From Archangium sp. (GTDB lineage: Bacteria; Myxococcota; Myxococcia; Myxococcales; Myxococcaceae): 64,000 nt of DNA. The DNA lies in NCBI GenBank assembly GCA_022843845.1, contig JALHMW010000017.1:1-64000 (forward strand), in the 5' to 3' direction. Every line of letters starts with the position of its first letter. The stretch's first letter is position 1. The translations under genes were made by a program, and so were the position numbers. Below are positions 51,118 through 58,477 of this stretch, piece by piece. The notes beneath the pieces were generated by a model. It worked only from the letters and a program-made list of their open reading frames with translations, ran no database searches and was not told the DNA's origin.

Positions 51118-53273
51118 GCAGCCTCCGGGCCAGAGAGCCGACGGGTGATACGTGTCCACGCGAGGAGCACGAAGAAGATGAGCACCGAGTACGCCGCCGC
51201 GAAGCCGTACTGCTCGTTGCGCTGGAAGGCCCAGCGGTAGGCCTCGCTCACCAGAATGTCGGTCGCTCCGCCCGGCTCACCACCCGAGACCAGGTAGATG
51301 ATGTTGAACATGTTGAAGGTCCACACCGAGCCGAGGATGACGGACGGCAGCAGCGCGGGCTTGAGCAGCGGCAAGGTGATGCGGCGGAACTGCACCCACT
51401 TCGACGCGCCGTCGACCTCCGCCGCTTCGTAGAGATCTTGCGGAATCGACTGCAGCGCGCCGAGCGAGACGACCATCATGAAGGGGAAGCCGAGCCACGT
51501 GTTGGTGATGACGTTCGCCGCGAACGAGGTCGAGAAGTGCGTGAACCAGCTCACCGGCTCGATGCCGAACGCCGCGAGCAGGCCGTTGATGGCTCCGAAC
51601 TGCTGGTGGAACATGCCCTTCCACATGAGCGCGGTGATGTAGTTCGGCACCGCCCACGGAATGATCAGCACCACCCGGTAGAAGCCGCGGAGCTTGAGCA
51701 GCGGGTCCTTCAGCAGGATCGCCAGGAACAACCCGATGCTCACGTGCAGCACGACGTTGATGAACGTCCACGCGACGGTGACGGCGAGGGTGAACCAGAA
51801 CGAGAGCGGCTCGGTGATGCGGTAGCCCTTCGACGTGAGGATATCGACGAAATTGGCCAGGCCGACGAACGAGTAGTCGCCCGCGTCGTGATGGAAGAAC
51901 GCGAGCGAGATGCCGACCGCGAAGGGAATGACGACGAGCACGCCGATGCCGATGGCGGCTGGAGCGACGTACGCGAGGCCACGTGAGGCCTCCGGGTAGC
52001 GCTTCGCGAACGCCTGCGCGGGGCCGCGTCTCCGCCACTGCCACACCGCGAGGCCCGCGACCGCGAGGAGCGCGACGAGGACGAAGGGCAGCGGGTTCGC
52101 GTCGGCGGGGCGTTCGCGGTTGAGCGCACGGAAGCGGCGCTCGGCGAGGGCTCCGGCCTGGTCGGGCAAGACGTCGCCCTGCAGCACACCACGAAGGGCC
52201 AGCTTCATCGGCTCCCACACGCGGGCCATCTCCAGCGTGTTCGGCGTGGGCGCGGCGCGCGTGGCGACGTCACGGAACGCAGAGATGATCGGGTCCTGCT
52301 GCACCTCGGGGCGTTCGTACGCGGCGATCTCGGCGGGAATCTGGCCGCCCGGGTCGACGCGCAATGCCGTCGCTTCGCCGAGGGACAAGTACTTCGCGAG
52401 CGCGTGCGCCTGCTCCGGTTGTTCGGTCCGTGACGAGACCAGCGCCGCCTCGACTCCAAGCCACGGCGTCAGCGGCAGGCCCGTCTCACTCACGATCGGC
52501 AACGGCACGATTCGGTAGGCGACCGACTTCTCGATCTCTCCGGTGAACCACGGCCCCGAGATCACCATCGCGGCGCGGCCCTCGTTGAAGAGCGACTTCA
52601 CCAGCGCGCCTGAGACCTCCTTCGGCATGAAGCCCCGGTCCTGCAGCGACTTCACGAAGCCGAACGACTTCGCCATGCCCGGCGTGTTCAGCGTCGCGCG
52701 GCCCGACTCGTCGAACAGCTTCGCGCCGAAGCCGAAGACGAAGGGCGCATGCAGGTAGAAGTCTCCGGCGGCGTAGGCGAGGCCGTAGCGGTACTGCGTG
52801 GCGTCCGTCGTTCTCGCCAGCTCGGCCAGCAGCTCATCGGTCGTCGTCGGAGCGTTCGTCACCAGGCTGGTGTTCACGAACAGCGCGAGCGTCTTGAGCG
52901 AGAGCGGGTAGCCGTAGAGCTCGCCATCGACCTCCAACGCGTCGACGGTGCTGGGGAAGTACTTCGTGCGATCGACCCGCGTCGTCGTCGTCGCCACCAC
53001 CTTGAGCCGATGGAACTGCCGCAGCCGCTCGTGCGCGAAGATGAAGACGTCGGGCCCCGCGTCGTGGGGAATCGCGCTGGTCAGCTTCGACGAGAACGCG
53101 TCGTACGGCACCGAGAGCAGCTCGACCTGTGTGCCGGTCTCGGCCGTGAACTTCTTCACCGCCAATTCGATGGCCCGCTCCTCGCCGCCCCGGTACGCGT
53201 GCCAGAGCTTGAGCGGCTTCTCGGCGAGCGCAGAGACGCTCAGCAGAATCGTCAGCCACGCCCACTGCTTCAC
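51114..53273 (-). CDS. Natural fusion of sugar-binding protein (MalE) and permease (MalF)
   Basis: A 719-residue protein joining two normally separate components. Residues 1 to about 385 are a solute-binding protein: signal MKQWAWLTILLSVSALAEKP, then KLWHAYRGGEERAIE and GPDVFIFAHERLRQ. A transmembrane segment (about 394-412, FVLVALLAVAGLAVWQW) crosses the membrane. From about 425 there is a MalF-type permease with six helices and the EAA loop YEAAEVDGASKWVQFRRITL. The binding domain is thus tethered to the translocator. No frameshift or stop is present. GTG at 53273 overlaps the malK stop. Confidence 0.88.
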   Translation of the reverse strand: MKQWAWLTILLSVSALAEKPLKLWHAYRGGEERAIELAVKKFTAETGTQVELLSVPYDAFSSKLTSAIPHDAGPDVFIFAHERLRQFHRLKVVATTTTRVDRTKYFPSTVDALEVDGELYGYPLSLKTLALFVNTSLVTNAPTTTDELLAELARTTDATQYRYGLAYAAGDFYLHAPFVFGFGAKLFDESGRATLNTPGMAKSFGFVKSLQDRGFMPKEVSGALVKSLFNEGRAAMVISGPWFTGEIEKSVAYRIVPLPIVSETGLPLTPWLGVEAALVSSRTEQPEQAHALAKYLSLGEATALRVDPGGQIPAEIAAYERPEVQQDPIISAFRDVATRAAPTPNTLEMARVWEPMKLALRGVLQGDVLPDQAGALAERRFRALNRERPADANPLPFVLVALLAVAGLAVWQWRRRGPAQAFAKRYPEASRGLAYVAPAAIGIGVLVVIPFAVGISLAFFHHDAGDYSFVGLANFVDILTSKGYRITEPLSFWFTLAVTVAWTFINVVLHVSIGLFLAILLKDPLLKLRGFYRVVLIIPWAVPNYITALMWKGMFHQQFGAINGLLAAFGIEPVSWFTHFSTSFAANVITNTWLGFPFMMVVSLGALQSIPQDLYEAAEVDGASKWVQFRRITLPLLKPALLPSVILGSVWTFNMFNIIYLVSGGEPGGATDILVSEAYRWAFQRNEQYGFAAAYSVLIFFVLLAWTRITRRLSGPEAA

Positions 53274-54388
53274 CGACGCGCCTCAGGGTGGTGATGGGCC
53301 TTCGCGCCATCGGGCGAGAACACGTGCAGCACGTCTCCCGAGGGCTTCACCTTGACGTTCTGACCCACGTCGACCGGCAAGGTGCCGTCGAAGCGCGCAG
53401 TGAGCGGACCTGCCGCCGTCTTCACGAACGCGTAGCCATCGAAGCCGAGGCGTTCGACGGCTTCGACCTCGCCGGAGAAAGGGCCGTCCGACGAGACGAG
53501 GAGATCTTGCGGGCGCAGACCGAGCTTCACGTCACCGGTCGCGTCACCCGTTGCAGAGAGCGAGAAGCCAGTGCCGACGAAGGTCGCTCCGTCGCGGCGC
53601 GCGTCGAACAAATTCATCGACGGAGACCCGAGGAACGTCGCGACGAACGTGTTCGCAGGCCGGTGGTACAGCTCGAGGGGCGCGCCCAGTTGCTGAAGGA
53701 TGCCCTTGTTGAACACCGCCACCCGCGTCGCGAGCGTCATCGCTTCGACCTGATCGTGCGTGACGTAGATCATCGTCACGCCGAGCTGCCGGTGCAGGCG
53801 GGCCAGCTCTCCACGCATCTGCACGCGCAGCGCGGTGTCGAGGTTCGAGAGCGGCTCGTCGAAGAGGAACAGCTGCGGGCGCCGAACGATCACGCGACCC
53901 ATGGCGACGCGTTGACGTTGGCCGCCCGAGAGCGCCTTGGGCTTGCGCTCCAGCAATGGCGCCAGCTCGAGCATGCGTGCGGCCTCGGCGACGCGAGCCT
54001 CGATGTCGGCGCGCGGGAGCTTTCTCAGCTCGAGCCCGAACGCCAGGTTCTCGCGCACCGTCATGTGCGGGTAGAGCGCGTAGCTCTGGAACACCATGCC
54101 GACGTCGCGATCGCGAGGCGGCACGCTCGTCATGTCCTTACCGTCGACGAGCACCTGGCCCGAGTCGACCTGCTCGAGGCCCGCGATGACGCGCAGCAAC
54201 GTCGTCTTGCCGCAGCCCGAGGGGCCCACCATCACCAGGAACTCGCCTGACGCGACCTCGAGATCGACCCCCTTCACGACGGGGTTGTCTCCATAGCTTT
54301 TTCGGATGCCGACCAGTCGCAGCCCAGACACGGCGCGCAAGGTACTTGAGGCCGTGACGCCCGGTGGTTCTTTCGCGCCTTCCTTCAT
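53270..54388 (-). CDS. malK: ABC transporter ATP-binding protein, MalK/UgpC-like
   Basis: A 372-residue ATPase with Walker A GPSGCGKT (residues 55-62), the Q-loop FQSYALYP, signature LSGGQRQR, Walker B LFLFDEPLSNLD and the H-loop TH. A C-terminal TOBE-type domain follows (about 250-372). It energises sugar import through MalE-MalF and MalG. ATG at 54388 lies 11 bases after the LysR gene, but it adds about 25 residues before the usual MalK start; GTG at about 54328 (VSGLRLVGIRKSYG) is an alternative. The operon order is LysR, malK, malEF, malG. Confidence 0.9.
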   Translation of the reverse strand: MKEGAKEPPGVTASSTLRAVSGLRLVGIRKSYGDNPVVKGVDLEVASGEFLVMVGPSGCGKTTLLRVIAGLEQVDSGQVLVDGKDMTSVPPRDRDVGMVFQSYALYPHMTVRENLAFGLELRKLPRADIEARVAEAARMLELAPLLERKPKALSGGQRQRVAMGRVIVRRPQLFLFDEPLSNLDTALRVQMRGELARLHRQLGVTMIYVTHDQVEAMTLATRVAVFNKGILQQLGAPLELYHRPANTFVATFLGSPSMNLFDARRDGATFVGTGFSLSATGDATGDVKLGLRPQDLLVSSDGPFSGEVEAVERLGFDGYAFVKTAAGPLTARFDGTLPVDVGQNVKVKPSGDVLHVFSPDGAKAHHHPEARR

Positions 54389-54399
54389 GACACGCCGCT

Positions 54400-55173
54400 T
54401 CAGGGCAGGCGTTTCAGCCGAGCCGTCAGCTGCGTGTGCAAGGTGGTGAGGAAGGCGGGCAGGCCAGCGGCGTACTCGCGGGTGACGAAGCTGGTCGGCA
54501 GTGACGCGCCTTCCTGAGCAATCGTCCAGCCTGCCGGCGTCGCGCACCGTGGCAGGGACGCGGCGAGGTGCTGACGCTCCGAGAGGGTGATGAGCAGGGC
54601 GGTCGAGGACGCGCGCAGATGGGCACCCGGCCACTCGAAGCCGTCACCGTCGAGGCACGCGACTTTGTCGACGGTCGACCCCGGGCTCAGCGCCAACACC
54701 AGCGGCATCGCGGGCAGCGGGAGCACCTGCAGGCCCGGCCCGCTGAGCGGCTGATGCGTCACCACGACGTCGAGCTCGCCCCGGCGCAGCCGATCGCCGC
54801 CGTCCTCAGACGTCACCTCGGCCAGGTCCATCGGCCACCCCGGCACCGCGTCGATCGCCGCGTCACCGAGCAGCGCTGGCAGGGCAGGGCCGACGGCGCC
54901 AGCGAGCAGGCGGTCGGTGAGCGGCTGCGGTGTGCCGTCGTGCACCAGGCGCATCGCCGCGCGCGTCACCTCGAGGAGCCGTTCTCCGGGCGCCGTCAGG
55001 GTCAACCCCGTCGGGCTGCGATCGAACAGCGCGACCCCGAGCGCCTGCTCCAGCAGCTTGATCGATCGTGACAGCGCCGACGGGCTGACCGAGATGGCGA
55101 GCCCTGCGCGCTGCAGGCTCAGGTACTCGGCCGCGGCGCGAAACGCGGGCAGGTAGTTCCAGATCTGCGTCAC
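54400..55173 (-). CDS. LysR-type transcriptional regulator, short effector domain
   Basis: A 257-residue regulator. The N-terminal winged helix (about residues 3-62, WNYLPAFRAAAEYLSL and ALSRSIKLLEQALGVALFDR) is typical of LysR. The effector domain is shorter than the family's usual 230 residues and atypical, though it keeps the two-lobed strand pattern (LDVVVTHQPLS). GTG at 55173 gives the canonical LysR start. It lies 11 bases ahead of malK in the same direction, so it may regulate its own operon in response to the imported sugar, and it is divergent from the MNIO operon (167-base gap). Confidence 0.85.
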   Translation of the reverse strand: MTQIWNYLPAFRAAAEYLSLQRAGLAISVSPSALSRSIKLLEQALGVALFDRSPTGLTLTAPGERLLEVTRAAMRLVHDGTPQPLTDRLLAGAVGPALPALLGDAAIDAVPGWPMDLAEVTSEDGGDRLRRGELDVVVTHQPLSGPGLQVLPLPAMPLVLALSPGSTVDKVACLDGDGFEWPGAHLRASSTALLITLSERQHLAASLPRCATPAGWTIAQEGASLPTSFVTREYAAGLPAFLTTLHTQLTARLKRLP

Positions 55174-55264
55174 CACTTCTCGTCGGCCGGTCGTCACGGC
55201 GTGCGTCCTACTCCGCAACGAGACTCGAAGGCCCGTTGCGCTTTCTCGAACACTCGCCGGGTAA

Positions 55265-55330
55265 CCAGAGGTGGGAGAGGCCGTACCGCGAGGCCTCCAA
55301 TCACGGGGGCTGCCGAACTTCTCCCTCTGG
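55265..55330 (+). promoter_or_regulatory. Structured leader of the MNIO operon
   Basis: An outer stem (CCAGAG 55265-55270 with CTCTGG 55325-55330, extended by three more pairs around a bulge) encloses a perfect hairpin, GAGGCC/GGCCTC (55277-55282 with 55292-55297). It ends 10 bases before the ATG at 55341, so folding could affect translation. No known riboswitch class is recognised. Confidence 0.4.
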
Positions 55331-55340
55331 AAAACGAGAC

Positions 55341-55943
55341 ATGCTCAAGACCTTCAAGTCCCTCCTCACGAACGCCACCGTCGTCGGTTCCCTCGCGCTG
55401 GTCGGCTGCGGCGCGCCGATGACTGCGACCGACGCTGGCACCGGCGCCGGCTGTCCCGCTGGCTGCCCCGCCGCCGACGCCGGCTGCCCGGCCGGCTGCC
55501 CCGCCACCACGATGGGCGACGCGCAGACGCCGCCGATGAACACCGATCCGGTCATCTCCGCGTGGCTCGCTGGCGGCGCCTACAAGGCGTGGAAGTGCGA
55601 GCCCGCAGGCCACGCGCCAGTGGGCAACTCACCGCATGGCCGCAATCGCATCTGCAACAACACCGCGCTCAGCAGCACCGCCTCGGGCGACTACCCGGTG
55701 GGCGCCGCGAGCGTGAAGGAGCTGCTCGTCGCTGACGGCGGCACCGCCATCGTCGGCTACGCCATCGGGCTCAAGACGGTCGCCGGCCCATCGACCGGGG
55801 CCAGCTGGTACTGGTACCTGAAGGGCGGCGACGGAATGGTGAAGATCAACGGCAAGGGCAAGGCCGCCAACGACGACGGCTGCAGCTCGTGCCACAAGTC
55901 TGCCGCGCCCGGCCGCGACTTCGTCTTCACCCAGGTGCCGTGA
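55341..55943 (+). CDS. Lipoprotein with Cys-Pro-Ala-Gly repeats and C-terminal CxxCH motif
   Basis: A 200-residue lipoprotein (lipobox SLALVGC, Cys23). Residues 37-55 carry four cysteines in the repeat CPAGCPA (Cys38, Cys42, Cys49, Cys53) joined by an Asp-Ala-Gly spacer. The rest resembles a cytochrome P460-like small domain and ends with Cys181-Ser-Ser-Cys184-His185, a haem c attachment motif. It is directly upstream of a DUF692/MNIO gene and a DUF2063 gene, 3 bases apart. In bufferin and related systems such genes encode the Cys-rich precursor modified by the MNIO enzyme, so it is a candidate substrate. It may alternatively be simply a small exported cytochrome. Confidence 0.75.
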   Translation: MLKTFKSLLTNATVVGSLALVGCGAPMTATDAGTGAGCPAGCPAADAGCPAGCPATTMGDAQTPPMNTDPVISAWLAGGAYKAWKCEPAGHAPVGNSPHGRNRICNNTALSSTASGDYPVGAASVKELLVADGGTAIVGYAIGLKTVAGPSTGASWYWYLKGGDGMVKINGKGKAANDDGCSSCHKSAAPGRDFVFTQVP

Positions 55944-55946
55944 GCC

Positions 55947-56750
55947 ATGGTGAGGGGCGTTGGCATCGGGCTGCGTCGCGAGCTGATGGAGCCGCTCCTC
56001 ACCACGTCACGGCGGGTCGACTGGCTCGAGCTCATCACCGAGAACTTCGCCGGCCTGACCGGGAAGCCGGCGGTGATGCTCGAGCGCTTTCGATCGCGGT
56101 GGCCGCTCATTCCTCACGGGGTCGGCCTGTCGGTGGGGAGCGCTCCACCCAGGGGCTACCTCGAGACGCTCACGGGCTTCATCGCGAAGGTCGACCCGCC
56201 GTGGTTCAGCGATCACCTCTGCTTCTCGTCGCTGGGCGATCGCACCTGGTTCGATCTGCTCCCGCTGCCCCGGCATGACGAGACGGTCGCGCGGGTCGCG
56301 GCGCACGTGAAGACCGCGCAGGACGCGACGGGCCGCCCGCTGCTGCTCGAAAACATCACCACCTACGCCGAGGTGCCGGGCTCGGAGTACGACGAGGCCG
56401 CGTTCTTGAGGCGCGTCGTCGCCAGCTCTGGGGCCGGCCTGCTGCTCGATCTCAACAACCTCTACGTCAACGCGGTGAACCACGGGCTCCAGCCTGAAGC
56501 GCTGCTCGAGGCGTTTCCGGTCGAGCACGTCAGACAGCTGCACCTCGCCGGGTTCTCGAAAGACCGCGGCCTTCTTCTCGACACGCACTCCACGCCTGTC
56601 GCCAAGCCGGTGTGGCAACTCTACGAGCGCACCTTGAAGCGCTGCGGGCCGGTGCCGACGCTCATCGAGTGGGACCAGCACATTCCTTCGCTCGACGCGG
56701 TGCTCGACGAGGCCGACACCGCGCGCGCCCTGATGGACAGGTTCGCATGA
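55947..56750 (+). CDS. DUF692 multinuclear iron oxidative enzyme (MNIO), bufferin-type
   Basis: A TIM-barrel enzyme of 267 residues of the DUF692/MNIO family, iron-dependent enzymes that oxidise cysteine or other residues in ribosomal peptides. The family's metal-binding residues are recognisable: His57 (IPHGVG), Asp89-His90 (SDHLCF), Glu135 (ENITTY), Asp168 with Asn171 (LDLNNLYVNAVNHG), His199 (LHLAGF), Asp212 and His214 (DTHSTP), Glu241 and Asp243 (IEWDQH). Bufferin-type MNIO enzymes act with a DUF2063 partner, encoded next here with a 4-base overlap. The likely substrate is the Cys-rich lipoprotein encoded just upstream. Confidence 0.92.
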   Translation: MVRGVGIGLRRELMEPLLTTSRRVDWLELITENFAGLTGKPAVMLERFRSRWPLIPHGVGLSVGSAPPRGYLETLTGFIAKVDPPWFSDHLCFSSLGDRTWFDLLPLPRHDETVARVAAHVKTAQDATGRPLLLENITTYAEVPGSEYDEAAFLRRVVASSGAGLLLDLNNLYVNAVNHGLQPEALLEAFPVEHVRQLHLAGFSKDRGLLLDTHSTPVAKPVWQLYERTLKRCGPVPTLIEWDQHIPSLDAVLDEADTARALMDRFA

Positions 56751-57448
56751 CGCCAACGCTCGATACGTTTCTCGCCGAGTTCGGGGCGATGCTGGACGGC
56801 CGGCGCACGGCGCGCGAGGTCGAGTCGGTGCTGGGGCCGTCGCCGTCGGGCACCGCGAGGCTGGGGCTCTACGCCACGCTCGTGAAGCGACAGCAGACCG
56901 GCGCGATCGACGAGTTCTACGCCGCGGTCCGGGTCGCAGCGCCGGCTGGCTACTACGAGCCGCTCCGGAACGCGTACCTCGAGGCCTACCCGCCGTCGCA
57001 TTGGGCTCCAGCCCGCGCCGCCGAACACTTCCCCGTGTTCCTCGAAGCGCGGAAGTCCTCGATCGAGCTCGTCGAGCTGGCTGACTTCGCGTGGACCCGG
57101 CACCTCGTGCTGCACGCTGAGGCGACCGACGCGCTGGTGGTGCGTCACTACACGCACGCCGTGAAGCGCTTCTCGAACGAGGTCGAACGTGATGGTCGCA
57201 CGCGTGGCCGCCCGGAGAAGGACGCCGAGACGTGGCTCATGGGTCGCTCGCTCCTCGACGGGAACCTGGTGATGGTCGAGCCCTCGGTGGCGGCGTTGGT
57301 GACGGTCGAAGTGCTCCACAGCGGCGGCTGGTCCGACGAGCTGCCTGCCATTCCTCGCGGTGTGCTGCTGAAAGAAGCCGAGCGCCTCATCGAGCTCGGG
57401 CTGCTCCCGCCGACGTCACGGGCGGTGCTCGAGAGGCTCGTGCCATGA
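56747..57448 (+). CDS. DUF2063 partner of the MNIO enzyme (BufC/HvfC-like)
   Basis: A 233-residue protein. The N-terminal DUF2063-type domain (about 5-90, LDTFLAEFGAMLDG and NAYLEAYPPSHW) is the usual precursor-recognition partner of DUF692 enzymes. The C-terminal region is an additional helical domain. It overlaps the MNIO stop (ATGA) and the next gene by 4 bases, so the pair is translated together. In characterised systems this partner binds the leader of the precursor and presents it to the iron enzyme. Domain identity rests on context and on the pattern of the N-terminal helices. Confidence 0.8.
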   Translation: MTPTLDTFLAEFGAMLDGRRTAREVESVLGPSPSGTARLGLYATLVKRQQTGAIDEFYAAVRVAAPAGYYEPLRNAYLEAYPPSHWAPARAAEHFPVFLEARKSSIELVELADFAWTRHLVLHAEATDALVVRHYTHAVKRFSNEVERDGRTRGRPEKDAETWLMGRSLLDGNLVMVEPSVAALVTVEVLHSGGWSDELPAIPRGVLLKEAERLIELGLLPPTSRAVLERLVP

Positions 57449-58383
57449 GGCTCCTGCTCGCCGTGGTCGTCACGCTCGTGGGCTGTCGCAGCGCGCCCCC
57501 GCTGCCCGAAGACATGGAATGGGTGACCGCGTCGGCGAACCCGCTCCAGTGGAGTGGGCCTGACGTCATCCGGCTGGTGACGCCGATTCGCCCGCCGACC
57601 TCGAGCGATCGAACCGCGCACATCGTGGTCGCGTTGAAGCTGCCGGCCGGCGCGCTGGTGACGACGACGACCGACGCTGCGGGTGAGAAGAGCCTCGCGA
57701 TGCCCGTGGGGGCGATCGCGACGCGCATCGAGTTCTCCGGGCCACCCGACGCCGACGCGGAGCCTGACTCGACGTGGCGCGTGCTCGACGTTCGGCAGTT
57801 CGAGTGGCGAGGCGCGGGGCTCGACTGTGTCGTGCTGCGGCCGGCGATGGGCTCCCTCGCCGGGGTGCGGTGGGCCTGTGGCCGTGACGCAGACCGTGCC
57901 GCCGGGCAGGTACTCGCGATGCTGGTGCGCGAGGGGCGCCTCGATGCGCCGGCCGACGACGCGCGACGCGAACAGGCCGCCGAACACCTTCGCCAGCTCA
58001 ACGGCTGCGTCGCCTGCCACGTCAAAGGCCGCGCAGAAGATCGCACCGTGGGAACCCTCGTGCAGCGCGGCACCGACGCGCAGGGCCTCTTCTCGCTGCG
58101 CTCCTTGTTCGCTGACCAGGACCCCGTCGAGCGCTACCGGCCCGTCGACCCCAACGCTGGTGACGCGCTGATGGAGCCGACGTGCCCGGGCAGCGAGCTC
58201 GATCTCGACGCCGCGCGGTGCCGCGACGGGCGACAGGCGCGGCTGCGGCTCGACGTTCGCCGAGGGCGTCTCGAGAAGTCACGCCACGTCGTGCAGGTGT
58301 GTGCCGCGAGGCTCGCGGTCGCCGCTCGGCTCGATGACGCTGGCCGGGCCGCGCTGGCCGGAGCGATCGCCGAGTGCGAGTGA
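57445..58383 (+). CDS. Cytochrome-like lipoprotein with single CxxCH motif
   Basis: A 312-residue lipoprotein (MRLLLAVVVTLVGC, Cys14). A beta-rich N-terminal domain (about 20-150) is followed by a c-type haem motif, Cys188-Val-Ala-Cys191-His192, and a further Cys-containing region (TCPGSEL, ARCRDG, VQVCAARL). It ends the four-gene operon. With the CxxCH lipoprotein at its head, the operon pairs two haem-binding-type exported proteins with the MNIO enzyme and partner, suggesting a redox or metal-handling role. The haem motif is seen; haem binding is inferred. Confidence 0.75.
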   Translation: MRLLLAVVVTLVGCRSAPPLPEDMEWVTASANPLQWSGPDVIRLVTPIRPPTSSDRTAHIVVALKLPAGALVTTTTDAAGEKSLAMPVGAIATRIEFSGPPDADAEPDSTWRVLDVRQFEWRGAGLDCVVLRPAMGSLAGVRWACGRDADRAAGQVLAMLVREGRLDAPADDARREQAAEHLRQLNGCVACHVKGRAEDRTVGTLVQRGTDAQGLFSLRSLFADQDPVERYRPVDPNAGDALMEPTCPGSELDLDAARCRDGRQARLRLDVRRGRLEKSRHVVQVCAARLAVAARLDDAGRAALAGAIAECE

Positions 58384-58385
58384 CA

Positions 58386-58418
58386 CACCAGGGGCCGTGA
58401 ACCGGTCGACCTCTGGTG
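58386..58418 (+). terminator. Hairpin after the MNIO operon
   Basis: CACCAGGGG (58386-58394) pairs with CCTCTGGTG-type bases at 58410-58418 to form an 8-9 bp stem, directly after the operon's last stop codon. There is no T-run, so termination is likely but not certain. Confidence 0.45.
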
Positions 58419-58477
58419 CCGTAGACCGTGCATCTGGTACAGGACGAACGGCCGGTTTCTCTCTTTCGCGAGCCTCG

